Assembly: GCA_964515395.1 (NCBI GenBank)
Contig: CAZERC010000003.1
Coordinates: forward strand, 52,285-116,284
DNA: 64,000 nt
Reading direction: 5' to 3'
Origin: UBA1876 sp964515395
GTDB taxonomy: Bacteria > Synergistota > Synergistia > Synergistales > Thermovirgaceae
Positions within the stretch are counted from its first letter, which is position 1. Every line of letters starts with the position of its first letter. Of this stretch, positions 7,616 through 16,411 are shown piece by piece. The notes below the pieces were generated by a model, which saw only the letters and a program-made list of their open reading frames with translations, searched no databases and had not been told where the DNA came from. Position numbers and translations under genes: made by a program.

Positions 7616-9522
7616 ATATATCCTCCCAAGGCGTCGACCTCCTGTTTCCAGGCGGGATCTTGCAACGCTTCGATTGCAGCGGCGATTCCGGGGTGGTCGA
7701 GAAATTTCCCCGGGATGAACAATTCGAAGGGTTCTTCGGTGATTGGAATGAAATCCAGTTCCATTGCGTCGGCTACCGCCTTGATAGCCAGCGCGGTATC
7801 GGCCACATTCGCCGCGACACGGCCGGCGGCGTCAAGGTGGGTAATCGCAATCGACTCATACCCCCTGACATTCTGACATGAGATACGTGCATCGGCAAGA
7901 AGCGCATCGAGGAGTACCCGGGTTCCTGCTCCTGACTGGCGATTGATGATTGTGACGTCCTCCCGCAGGAGATCCTCGACGTTTCTGAGACCTTTCGGGT
8001 TGCCCTTTGGAACCAGAAAACCCTGCAATCTGTTGTAGACGTGGATTCTTTCCCATTCTTCCGCTCCCGGGAGGGATTCGATGTAAGGTGTATTGTACCG
8101 TCCTGTTTCGGGATCGAGAAGATGACAAGCGGCCATGTGACCTTCTCCCCTGGCCAGGGCCATGACGCCGCCAAGGCTTCCAACGGATCTGATAATCATT
8201 TCAGCGCCCCGTGAACTTACGTAGCTTGGCAGACGTTCAATACCCGGGTCGTTCGACCCCTGGTAGAGGGCACGCTTTTTCCATTCAACGGGTTTTACGA
8301 TCCATACGTGAATTCCGCTGCCTTTCGGATATTCGAGATCAGTTTCCGTCAGGAGCGAAAAACCGTCCGCCTCGGCCATGGACCACATGGTGCTTGATCC
8401 GGCAGGCATGATCCAGCTGTATCTCTGTCCCTCGATGTCGGCGCAACGAAGCCGGAGCCATTCAGAAATTCCCTGGGGGGAAGAATGATGGACAAGGAGT
8501 CTTGTTGGTACTTCTTCGCGGGCTCCCAGGGCTTCGTGTATTGCATGCCTGATTGCGGGTCCTTCGCCTCCAAGGAGTTTAAGGAGAGGGAACACGACGG
8601 ACCAGGCTGTTACGAGAGTTGACATCGGAAAGCCAGGCAGGGCGACAAGGGGTTTTCCCAAAGCTTCCCCGAGCATGACGGGTCTCCCCGGCTTCATACG
8701 TACCCATCTGAAATGTAGCGTCCCAAGGCTGGATATGATGTTTGCGCTGTGATCGCGCTCACCTTTTGCCGTTCCTGCCCCCAAAAGTATGAGATCATAG
8801 TCGGAGATGGCTTTTCGGACCGCCTGTTCAATGGCTTGCGGATCATCGGGAATCACGGGATGGATGTCGAGACGATACCCCCAGAGGTCGAAGAGCCCCG
8901 AGAGAAGAAGTGAATTTGTTTCCGGGACTGTTCCCGGTTCAAGCTCGTTTGGCAGATTCGGGTCATCCAGTGGACGTATTTCATCGCCTGTGGGGATGAA
9001 AAGTGTCCGTGGAAGCGGAAAAACAGGGACATTCTTCCATCCTGCCGCCGCCAGAAGCGCCTTGTGGCAGGGCGAAATTCTTTCGCCTTTTCGGACGATG
9101 ATTTGTCCTTTTGAGACATCCTCCCCCACAGGTCGGAGGTTGGCTCCCTTGCTGACGGCCCGAAAGACCTGCATGGACCCGTCTTCGGAAAGAGATGCAT
9201 CTTCGACCATGACGACAGCGTCAAAGGGTTCCGGAACCCATCCACCCGTATTGACCCACTTGATGTCCTCAGGTGTCATTTCAGCTGGTTGCGCCGGTGA
9301 CGCGTAGGCAGTCTGTTCCGCCATAACGGCATAACCGTCCACAGCTGATGCCTGGTAATGTGGCACGTTACGCATGGAAGCCACATCCCGAAAAAGTCGC
9401 CGACCCAGACAATGTGATTCATGGATGTTGACGGACTCTTCCCTTTCGAGTGGGTCGAACAGATTGTCAAGGAAGGAACGGATCTCTTCCAGTCCGATGT
9501 GTTCACTTGGGGCATTTACCAT
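7603..9522 (-). CDS. Molybdopterin biosynthesis protein, MoeA-PBP-like fusion
   Basis: Residues about 1-400 are a MoeA fold, the molybdenum insertase that loads molybdate onto adenylated molybdopterin. They include S-A-V-D-G-Y-A-V, the E-P-G-T-V-P-E-T-N-S substrate region and a modified loop L-G-A-G-T-A-K-G-E-R-D-H-S. Residues about 415-639 match the periplasmic-binding-protein-like domain found in many anaerobes fused to MoeA (Y-Q-G-S-N-D-P-G, then G-S-L-G-G-V-M-A-L). No signal peptide is visible, so this domain is cytoplasmic and may sense or deliver an oxyanion, which is an inference. GGAGG lies 7 nt before the ATG. It overlaps moeA upstream by 7 nt and moaA downstream by 13 nt. Confidence 0.92.
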   Translation of the reverse strand: MVNAPSEHIGLEEIRSFLDNLFDPLEREESVNIHESHCLGRRLFRDVASMRNVPHYQASAVDGYAVMAEQTAYASPAQPAEMTPEDIKWVNTGGWVPEPFDAVVMVEDASLSEDGSMQVFRAVSKGANLRPVGEDVSKGQIIVRKGERISPCHKALLAAAGWKNVPVFPLPRTLFIPTGDEIRPLDDPNLPNELEPGTVPETNSLLLSGLFDLWGYRLDIHPVIPDDPQAIEQAVRKAISDYDLILLGAGTAKGERDHSANIISSLGTLHFRWVRMKPGRPVMLGEALGKPLVALPGFPMSTLVTAWSVVFPLLKLLGGEGPAIRHAIHEALGAREEVPTRLLVHHSSPQGISEWLRLRCADIEGQRYSWIMPAGSSTMWSMAEADGFSLLTETDLEYPKGSGIHVWIVKPVEWKKRALYQGSNDPGIERLPSYVSSRGAEMIIRSVGSLGGVMALARGEGHMAACHLLDPETGRYNTPYIESLPGAEEWERIHVYNRLQGFLVPKGNPKGLRNVEDLLREDVTIINRQSGAGTRVLLDALLADARISCQNVRGYESIAITHLDAAGRVAANVADTALAIKAVADAMELDFIPITEEPFELFIPGKFLDHPGIAAAIEALQDPAWKQEVDALGGYIWTN

Positions 9523-10757
9523 AGCCAGACCTCCGCCTTGTCACCTTTCCGAATCGTTTCCCTTTCCACAGGAATGCGCACGAGTCCGGTTGCGCGGGCC
9601 ATGGTTCCCACGTAACCGGACTTGCCTATCAGCGGGAGGATGCGGTTGGTTTCGATTCGTGCCGGGAAAAATTCCTCCACGCCGCTTTTGCCGAAAATAT
9701 CTTTGGCCACCTCGAGTTCCGCCTTCTGGAAAATTTCATCCTCTCCCGATTCGCTCCCGGTAATCAATGCCACTAAAAGAGGCAGCACAAAAGTCCACAT
9801 GACAATAGCGCAGGAAAGCGGGTGACCGGGAAGCCCGATGGCCAGTTTCCGCCGTCGGGAGTTGCCACCTACAAGAGTGGGTTTGCCGGGGGAGATGTTG
9901 AGTCCTCTCGTGACCAGACCGGGGTTCTCGAGAGATTCAAGGGTTTCGCTCGTGAAATCCCTGGCACTGACGGAAGAGCCGCCGCTCAAAAAGATGATGT
10001 CATTGTTTTCGAGTGCAGCAGAAACACGGGATTCCAGGTGTTCAGGGTCATCGGGAACGATCCCCCAATAGCTCCAGGTGATCCCCTGGCTCTCCAGAAC
10101 GGCGGCAATCATGCCGGAGTTCGTGTCCCTGATCTTCCCTTTTTGCAGTGGCCTTGTTCCCGCAGGAACCAGTTCGTCTCCGGTGCCGAGGATTGCGGCT
10201 TTGATCCTGAGCACGGGCACGCTTGAGAAACCGAATGAGGAAAGATAGTTGATGCCACGGAAATCAATAAGTTGCCCCTTGCCGAGGAGTCGATCCCCGA
10301 TCTTCACTTCTTCGGCCCTGCGCATGATGTTTTCTCCGCTTTGCAGTGACCTGCGGACTTCAAGGGTTTCAGCCAGAAGAGAGCTATCCTCGATCATGAG
10401 TACCGAGTCGGCACCTTCGGGCAGGCAGCCTCCTGTAGAGATTGCCGCAGCCTCGCCGGGAGACAGGGTGAAGTCAGGCTTTTCCCCCATGGGGACGGTC
10501 CCCTTGACCTTCAAAAAGGTCGGACTGCCGGAAGATGCACCGACGGTGTCTCGTGCGGAAAGGGCAAACCCGTCTCGCAGGCTTCTGTCAAAGGGAGGAT
10601 GTTCCTCGGCGGAAACGATGTCCCTTCCGATACGCAAGCCGACGGCCTCCAAAAGTGGTATTTCTTCTGACTGCACAGGCCAGGGAAACTCCAGTTCCGA
10701 CATGATGCGGTGAAGAGCCGTATCCCTGGACAACGTTTCTGTGACAAAGCGGTTCAT
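9516..10757 (-). CDS. moeA: Molybdopterin molybdenumtransferase MoeA
   Basis: This is a second, stand-alone MoeA of 413 aa, the usual length. Visible family segments are P-F-D-R-S-L-R-D-G-F-A-L (domain I/III hinge), G-A-A-A-I-S-T-G-G-C-L-P-E-G-A-D, T-G-D-E-L-V-P with R-D-T-N-S, and the molybdopterin loop F-L-S-G-G-S-S-V-S-A-R-D-F. G-L-P-G-H-P-L-S follows the usual G-L-P-G-N-P pattern. A GTG at 10760 and an ATG at 10757 are adjacent; GGAGA lies 6 nt before the ATG, which I prefer. Two MoeA-type proteins side by side are common in anaerobes and may serve molybdenum and tungsten separately, but nothing in the sequence settles that. Confidence 0.93.
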   Translation of the reverse strand: MNRFVTETLSRDTALHRIMSELEFPWPVQSEEIPLLEAVGLRIGRDIVSAEEHPPFDRSLRDGFALSARDTVGASSGSPTFLKVKGTVPMGEKPDFTLSPGEAAAISTGGCLPEGADSVLMIEDSSLLAETLEVRRSLQSGENIMRRAEEVKIGDRLLGKGQLIDFRGINYLSSFGFSSVPVLRIKAAILGTGDELVPAGTRPLQKGKIRDTNSGMIAAVLESQGITWSYWGIVPDDPEHLESRVSAALENNDIIFLSGGSSVSARDFTSETLESLENPGLVTRGLNISPGKPTLVGGNSRRRKLAIGLPGHPLSCAIVMWTFVLPLLVALITGSESGEDEIFQKAELEVAKDIFGKSGVEEFFPARIETNRILPLIGKSGYVGTMARATGLVRIPVERETIRKGDKAEVWLW

Positions 10758-10820
10758 CACTTGTCTCCGGCTTGCCGCTGCCGCCGATATTTCAAAATGA
10801 CAAAGGTTATCGGCATTTCA

Positions 10821-11492
10821 TTAATCCTGGTACGTGACCAGAGTCGGGTAACCTTCAGAGGAGAGGGTTTTTTCAAGTTGTTCCGCCGCCCTCCGGTTGT
10901 CGCCGGCCTTTACCCTGACCCGGTAGTACTGCTTTCCACCGACCTCAGCAGGAATGACAAAAGATTCGTGACCTTTCTGCCGTAATTCGGACGCAAGGTT
11001 TTCCGCGGATTCACGGACTGTAAAGGCGCCTACCTGAACTCCCCAGAATCCCGATGGGGCGGTCGAGGTTGCAGATGCCGGCTGTTGCGTTTTTTCTGCT
11101 TCCATTGAACCGGCTTCTTCCGCTTGTTTGCTTTCCTGCTTCTTCGCGGTCGCAGCCGCTTCTTCCTCTTCCGTCGATGGTGTCTGGCCCGTTCCTGCAT
11201 AGTCTTCCTCTTCATCGGTGATTTCGACGGGTACTGCCACTACGGGTTTCGACTGGCTATCTTCTGTCTGGTAACCTTCTGAAGGCGCGTTTTCCTCCTG
11301 ATATGACTCCTGTATTGTCACAGATTCTTCAGCCTCGTAGTCTCCCATTGAAAACTCTTCGGGCGACTGGAAAAAAAGAAGACGCACACCGAGAATGAGA
11401 AGCCCGAGTGCAAGTAACCCGACAAGAGGCAGCATGATGTGGCCGAATGAAAAGATTGACCGGCGTTCCTTGAATTTTCGTCCTCTTCGCAT
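10821..11492 (-). CDS. Membrane-anchored SPOR-domain protein
   Basis: The 223-aa product has a basic N-terminus (R-R-G-R-K-F-K-E-R-R), one transmembrane helix (about 18-41), a long acidic low-complexity linker rich in E, Q, T and A (about 45-145), and a C-terminal SPOR domain (about 150-223, beginning G-F-W-G-V-Q-V-G-A-F). SPOR domains bind denuded glycan strands at the septum, so a single-pass inner-membrane protein with a periplasmic septal-glycan-binding domain is expected, similar in layout to DamX, DedD or FtsN. I chose the ATG at 11492 (AAAGGGG 7 nt upstream) over the GTG at 11498 that overlaps the preceding stop. Placement after ftsZ fits a division role; the partner is unknown. Confidence 0.85.
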   Translation of the reverse strand: MRRGRKFKERRSIFSFGHIMLPLVGLLALGLLILGVRLLFFQSPEEFSMGDYEAEESVTIQESYQEENAPSEGYQTEDSQSKPVVAVPVEITDEEEDYAGTGQTPSTEEEEAAATAKKQESKQAEEAGSMEAEKTQQPASATSTAPSGFWGVQVGAFTVRESAENLASELRQKGHESFVIPAEVGGKQYYRVRVKAGDNRRAAEQLEKTLSSEGYPTLVTYQD

Positions 11493-11494
11493 GT

Positions 11495-13012
11495 TCACAC
11501 CCCTTTACCTCGATCCTGAAAATCCTCCTGTAACCCAAGCAATTCCAGGTGCCTTGCGGTACGGATCGTCACGTCTTTTCCCGTTCTTTCCAGCACCGAA
11601 TCAAGTTCGGTGTCGGCGCTGCTCCAGGCAAGACGGTGTTCCCTGGCTGCTTCACGGTAGCTTGGAAGACGGAGATCAATCCCTCGGCTTCCTGATTTCG
11701 CAAGATATCGTCTCAGAATGCCGGTTTTTTCCTTGATGTTCCCTGAAGACGCAAATTGTACGTTTCTCCAGGCCGTCTGTGGTTTCGGCACAAAAATGCT
11801 CAGGGAAGCCACTGTTTTCAGGTTCGTTTCGTTTCGTACCATTTCGATAAGCTTTGCCGTCTCAAGAATATGTTCACTGGCTTCGCCAGGCAAGCCTATC
11901 ATGAAATACATTTTGACTTTTTGTATGCCTTTTTCCTTCGCACGGTGAAGCTTCTCGATGACAATGTCGTTGGTAAAGCTTTTGCCGCAGGTTTTTCTGA
12001 GTTCTTCATCCCCTGTTTCCGGTGCGATCGTCAATGTTCGCTGGCCGCTCCCGGAGAGCGCTGAAAGAATTTCGTCTGAAAGGGAATCGACCCTCATTGA
12101 TGCAAAGGAGACGGAAAACCTGTTGTTTTTGATTTCCCGCAGGACCTCTTCGATCCAGGGATAATCTCCAGATTCCGGGGCGATGATTCCAATGTGCGTG
12201 GCTCCGGTTTTTCTCATGGAGGAAATATCCTCAAGAACGAATTCTGGAGGTCGCATTCTGGGATGCCCGAAACAAGCCGGAATCGTGCAAAATTTGCAGT
12301 TCCTCCAGCACCCTCTCTGGGTTTCGACGAGAAAAGCGTCGGGAAATACGCTTCGGGGCGTTGTCCAGGTGCTTTTTCCGTACACTTTCCTCATGTCCCT
12401 GCAAATGGACTTGCGTCGGTGAATCGCCTGCCCCTTCAGCAGTGGTTCAAGATGAATCGGAGGCACAAAGAAATACGGGCTTGCCGACAAGGATTCCCAG
12501 AGACGCTGCCTGTTTCCGTGATTGTGAAAATAGGCTCTTGCCGACTCAACCAGGTGGTCGAAAAGCTCCTCTCCGTCCCCGAGAGCGATGAAATCCGCAT
12601 ATCGTGAGAGTCCAAGAGGGTTGATGTATGAAATCCCGCCACCGATCCCCAGCAATGGCCCATCTTTTTCGGACCGTTCCCGCCAGGTTTCGGGAATTCC
12701 CCATTCCCTCAGCATGTTTACGAGTGTCAGCATATCTGGTTCGTAAGCGACGGAAGCAGTCAACAAACGAAAATTCCTTGCCGGACGGTCTGATTCCACG
12801 GATATTCCCGGTAAAGGCTGGCTGAAAAAGCGTTCAACGGCAACTCCACGTTCGCGCAATGCCCTGTAGACGGAATGTACGCCGAGATTTGCCATGCCGA
12901 CTTCATAGCTTTGCGGATACGCCAACGCCCAGAGAGGGTCACCCCCCGAGGGCAGTGGTTCTACGAGTTGCTCCCGCGCGCGGAAATCATTCCAGGAGAC
13001 TCTGGACGACAC
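11495..13012 (-). CDS. B12-binding-type radical SAM protein
   Basis: The 505-aa protein has an N-terminal region resembling a cobalamin-binding fold without the classic D-x-H-x-x-G motif (about 1-200), followed by a radical-SAM core. The [4Fe-4S]-SAM ligands are C235-x3-C239-x2-C242 in R-G-C-W-R-N-C-K-F-C, and T-I-A-P-E-T-G and F-M-I-G-L-P-G lie downstream, as in the YgiQ/TIGR03960-like class. The substrate is unknown to me. The start is GTG with GGAAGG 6 nt upstream. It lies 51 nt after ftsZ and overlaps the SPOR gene region, so it is co-transcribed with division genes. A larger two-part version with a C-terminal DUF2344-like domain exists in other bacteria; that part is absent here. Confidence 0.85.
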   Translation of the reverse strand: MSSRVSWNDFRAREQLVEPLPSGGDPLWALAYPQSYEVGMANLGVHSVYRALRERGVAVERFFSQPLPGISVESDRPARNFRLLTASVAYEPDMLTLVNMLREWGIPETWRERSEKDGPLLGIGGGISYINPLGLSRYADFIALGDGEELFDHLVESARAYFHNHGNRQRLWESLSASPYFFVPPIHLEPLLKGQAIHRRKSICRDMRKVYGKSTWTTPRSVFPDAFLVETQRGCWRNCKFCTIPACFGHPRMRPPEFVLEDISSMRKTGATHIGIIAPESGDYPWIEEVLREIKNNRFSVSFASMRVDSLSDEILSALSGSGQRTLTIAPETGDEELRKTCGKSFTNDIVIEKLHRAKEKGIQKVKMYFMIGLPGEASEHILETAKLIEMVRNETNLKTVASLSIFVPKPQTAWRNVQFASSGNIKEKTGILRRYLAKSGSRGIDLRLPSYREAAREHRLAWSSADTELDSVLERTGKDVTIRTARHLELLGLQEDFQDRGKGV

Positions 13013-13063
13013 TTGAAACCTTCCCCGCTTTCGAAACTCCTTCCGGCAAGATCGTTCCGTTCG

Positions 13064-14206
13064 TCATTCCTGCTGGTCTTTCCTTCGTCGCAGGACCGAG
13101 GGTATGTCCATGTCATCTTCGGGAAGGTCGCTCAGGTTCAGGACTTGCTCCTCTCCAGCCATCCTGACGTCCGTTTCGGTCAGTTCAAGTCGTACAGGTG
13201 CTCCACTCTTTTTTCTCCGGGCCTTTTTCTGCACGCCTTCGGAGGGGAAGCCTGTCGCAATTACCGTAATCTGTATTTTGTCCTCGTCCATGTCTTCGTC
13301 TATTACATGTCCCCAGATGATTGTCGCTTCCGGATCTGCAGCTTCGGTAATGACGTTCGCCGCCTCCTGGATCTCATGGATGCCGAGATTCGGTCCTCCG
13401 GTGACGTTGAAGAGGATTCCCTGCGCACCGCCGATGGGAGAATCCATCAGTGGACTGTTGATGGCGGTTTGTGCTGCAATGACGGCCCGGTCGTCGCCAT
13501 CTCCCTCTCCTATTCCCATAATGGCCGTCCCGGAATTCTGCATGACTGTTCTGACGTCGGCGAAATCGACATTCACCATCCCGGGACGGAGAATAAGGTC
13601 GGTAACTCCCTGGACTGCCTGGCGAAGAACCTCATCCGCCAGTTTGAAAGCGTCCGATAAAGTGGTTCTGCGGTCGGTGATCTCCAGGAGTTTGTCATTC
13701 GGTATGATGATCAGTGCATCAACTTTTTCTTTCAGGTGGGTGATCCCTTCTTCCGCCTGTGCAATCCTGCGTTTTCCCTCGAAGGAAAAGGGACGTGTTG
13801 CCACGGCAACGACGAGAGCGTCAGTTTCCTTGGCCGCTTCGGCAATGACGGGTGAAGCTCCGGTTCCCGTGCCTCCACCCATTCCTGCCGTCAGAAAGAT
13901 CATGTCGGCGCCGTTCAGGATCTCCCGCAACTCGTCAATGGATTCTTCTGCTGCACGAAGACCGACTTCAGGATCGGCTCCGGCACCGAGACCCTTGGTT
14001 AACTCCCTACCCAGAACAACCTTGAGATCGGCTTCAGAAAGGCTCAGATGAGCGATGTCCGTGTTGGCTGCAATGAATTCAACGCCACGAACACCGCTTC
14101 TGACGATGTGGTTCAGTGCATTTCCCCCTCCACCGCCGACACCGACGACCTTGATGATTTCGTGAAACTGTCTCTGGGCACCATCTATTTCAAACATTTC
14201 CGCCAT
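13064..14206 (-). CDS. ftsZ: Cell division protein FtsZ
   Basis: FtsZ is the tubulin-like GTPase that forms the cytokinetic ring. The 380-aa protein has G-V-G-G-G-G-G-N at 22-29, the tubulin signature G110-G-G-T-G-T-G116 and the T7 loop N-V-D-F-A-D-V. A short disordered linker leads to a C-terminal conserved peptide (D-M-D-I-P-S-V-L-R-R), the binding site for FtsA and other tethers. GGAGG sits 8 nt before the ATG. It follows ftsA after only 20 nt, the classic arrangement. The linker is short (roughly 40 residues). Confidence 0.99.
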   Translation of the reverse strand: MAEMFEIDGAQRQFHEIIKVVGVGGGGGNALNHIVRSGVRGVEFIAANTDIAHLSLSEADLKVVLGRELTKGLGAGADPEVGLRAAEESIDELREILNGADMIFLTAGMGGGTGTGASPVIAEAAKETDALVVAVATRPFSFEGKRRIAQAEEGITHLKEKVDALIIIPNDKLLEITDRRTTLSDAFKLADEVLRQAVQGVTDLILRPGMVNVDFADVRTVMQNSGTAIMGIGEGDGDDRAVIAAQTAINSPLMDSPIGGAQGILFNVTGGPNLGIHEIQEAANVITEAADPEATIIWGHVIDEDMDEDKIQITVIATGFPSEGVQKKARRKKSGAPVRLELTETDVRMAGEEQVLNLSDLPEDDMDIPSVLRRRKDQQE

Positions 14207-14226
14207 GTCTCATTCCTCCAGGCCTG

Positions 14227-15564
14227 TTAAAACAGTTCTTTTAAAGTTTTCTTGAATGCGTCGACAAGGTTTTTCACGGGTGCTGTATAATTCCTGCTTG
14301 TCCTTATTTTTTTGATTCTCTGAGCAGTTTGAGACTGGAAAAAATCCCTGTCCGGCGGCTTGGGTACCCCATCCTTTCCTTGGGGGTCAATGAACCTGAA
14401 CGGGTGCTTTTCCTTCATCTGCACGTACTGCAAAATACCAGCTACCGTGGTGAATTCTATGCCGTTGCGGTCGGGCGGCATGGTATCAGATGTCACCGGC
14501 ACTCCCGCACGAACATGAAGCCCAAGAAGATCCTGCAGGAAGTCAGTCAATCCCTGGGTCTTCCCGACACCTCCGGAAAAAACAACCTGCGAGGGCATCT
14601 TTCCGGGCGATGTTTTTTCGGCTTCGGCCTTGACAAGATCAAGCCACAGTTCGGCAATTCTCGGTCGTTCCACATCGAGGATTTCTCCCACGGTACATAC
14701 GTAGGGTTCTCCCTTGATGTCGAATTCGAGTTCATCATCCCAGTTTTCGTCGGGTTCGTTGACCGGTATCAGGCGTTTCAGCATTTCTGATTTTGATGGC
14801 GGAAGCTTGAGGACATAGGTGAGATCGTTGGTTATATGGTCCCCCCCGATGGGGAAGATTCCCGCGTGGGAAGGTTTCCCATCGCTGAACAGCGTGAAAG
14901 ACGTGGTTCCGCCTCCGGAATCAACTGCAATGGTCCCTCTGTCGAAATCTTCTTCCTGAAGGGAACCGAAGGCGGATGCTATGGCCTTGTGCACGATGCC
15001 CTTGATGTGAAGTCCGGCTTTTTCTGCACACTGAACGGCAAGCCGGATGTCTGTCTCGGGAGAACAAAGGCATAACATTTCGACATTCAGGTGTGCCCCT
15101 TTTTGACCGACCGGATCTGCAGTCGTGAGATTTCCGTCAATCTTGTAATGCAGGGGGAAGGCATGCAGGATCATGTCGCCCTCTTCAGGATGTGCCGCGG
15201 AAATGGCCGTCTGGATGACCTTACGGAGATCTGAAAGGGTTATGGTGTCCTCGCTTTCTCCGAGTTCCAGGGATCCTTCGCACCGCATTGCACGCAGGGG
15301 ATGCGTCCCCATGGCAAGATAGGCGCTTCCGACATGAAGGCCGATCATTTCCTCGACATCATCCAGCGCATTGCGTATCGATTCGATGACGGCTTCGGGC
15401 TCGAAAATCTTGCCTTTCTTGATCCCCCTGGTCCGGGACTTTCCGATGCCGATGATATGCCTTTCATTTTCCTGTGATGTCTTCTCCGCGACAAGAACGG
15501 CGGTTTTCTTTGTCCCTATGTCAAGACCTGCAAACAATTCAGGTTCTTTCGATGTCCTTTTCAT
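14227..15564 (-). CDS. ftsA: Cell division protein FtsA
   Basis: FtsA is the actin-like ATPase that tethers FtsZ to the membrane and recruits later division proteins. The 445-aa product opens with L-D-I-G-T-K-K-T-A-V (phosphate 1 loop), has A-V-D-S-G-G-G-T-T-S-F (phosphate 2) and V-F-S-G-G-V-G-K-T (adenosine motif). It ends in an amphipathic helix, N-L-V-D-A-F-K-K-T-L-K-E-L-F, typical of the membrane-targeting tail. GGGGGAGAAGGA precedes the ATG. It lies between ftsQ and ftsZ, the conserved dcw order. Confidence 0.98.
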   Translation of the reverse strand: MKRTSKEPELFAGLDIGTKKTAVLVAEKTSQENERHIIGIGKSRTRGIKKGKIFEPEAVIESIRNALDDVEEMIGLHVGSAYLAMGTHPLRAMRCEGSLELGESEDTITLSDLRKVIQTAISAAHPEEGDMILHAFPLHYKIDGNLTTADPVGQKGAHLNVEMLCLCSPETDIRLAVQCAEKAGLHIKGIVHKAIASAFGSLQEEDFDRGTIAVDSGGGTTSFTLFSDGKPSHAGIFPIGGDHITNDLTYVLKLPPSKSEMLKRLIPVNEPDENWDDELEFDIKGEPYVCTVGEILDVERPRIAELWLDLVKAEAEKTSPGKMPSQVVFSGGVGKTQGLTDFLQDLLGLHVRAGVPVTSDTMPPDRNGIEFTTVAGILQYVQMKEKHPFRFIDPQGKDGVPKPPDRDFFQSQTAQRIKKIRTSRNYTAPVKNLVDAFKKTLKELF

Positions 15565-15607
15565 TCCTTCTCCCCCTCGAACAGAGGAATCAGAATCGAG
15601 GTCACTT

Positions 15608-16411
15608 TCAATGTCCGGATTCCGTTCTCACGAGTATCTTTCCAGAATAGGTTGCGTCAATGTAAAGATCTCTTTGCACGGCGCTGGTTTCTTTCAGAAT
15701 CTCATCCACAGCCGGGAAGAGCTGCTCCCATTTCTCTGGTGAAGCCTGAATCAGCATGCGCACCGTTCGTGGAGATCTCCTGACAAGGAGCTCCAGGAAA
15801 AGATCCTCATCCTTTTGCAATACCGCTATGGAGTCGATCCGTTTGTAGTACCCGAGCTCCTCCAGCTTCTCCTTCCAGGTTTGCAGTTTTTCCACCGGAG
15901 CTTGTGACTTCATGACGCTGTTCAGCGAGACCCTGCGCGACGGTGCTGATACGAGATCATACATGGAATTCGTCCAGACGAGAATAGGTCCCTCGCGTGG
16001 TTCCTGTTGTAAAATGACATTATTCATATTGTGGTGAACCGACCATATGCGTCCATCGACAGAAAGATACCATTCACTTCCTTTCCAGAATACCATGAAC
16101 CAGGGCGTGAGCGGAGCAACTTTCAATCTGAAATCGCCCCATCCGGTAAGGGAGAGGGAAGCTTTCACGGGAATCTCCTCAAGGATTGTTGTGACCAGCC
16201 TGCGACGTTGAAACAAAAGAAGCGGCCAGAAACGCCGAACCTTTTCCGGAATATGTTGCCATACCATTTGATTCGGGAGAATCGCGGATGGTTGGACGTC
16301 AAGACTGCGCAACCTGAAAAGCTGGAATCGCTCTTCAATTTGGAAAAGGCCTCCAGTAATCAAAGCAGCGAGAAGAAAAAGGGTCAGCCATCGTTTTACC
16401 ATTTTCCCCAC
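15608..16411 (-). CDS. ftsQ: Divergent FtsQ/DivIB-like cell division protein
   Basis: The 267-aa product has one N-terminal transmembrane helix (about 7-25) and a mostly periplasmic remainder. A POTRA-like stretch, R-L-R-S-L-D-V-Q-P-S, is followed by L-E-E-I-P-V-K-A-S-L and W-Y-L-S-V-D-G-R-I-W, which match the spacing of the FtsQ pattern (L-x-x-x-P-x-V then x-x-L-V-D-x-x-G-x-V-F). Similarity is weak, and the call rests largely on its place between murB and ftsA and on topology. FtsQ links early and late divisome proteins through FtsB/FtsL. The start is GTG at 16411, with ATG at 16402 as the alternative; both overlap the murB end. Confidence 0.7.
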   Translation of the reverse strand: MGKMVKRWLTLFLLAALITGGLFQIEERFQLFRLRSLDVQPSAILPNQMVWQHIPEKVRRFWPLLLFQRRRLVTTILEEIPVKASLSLTGWGDFRLKVAPLTPWFMVFWKGSEWYLSVDGRIWSVHHNMNNVILQQEPREGPILVWTNSMYDLVSAPSRRVSLNSVMKSQAPVEKLQTWKEKLEELGYYKRIDSIAVLQKDEDLFLELLVRRSPRTVRMLIQASPEKWEQLFPAVDEILKETSAVQRDLYIDATYSGKILVRTESGH

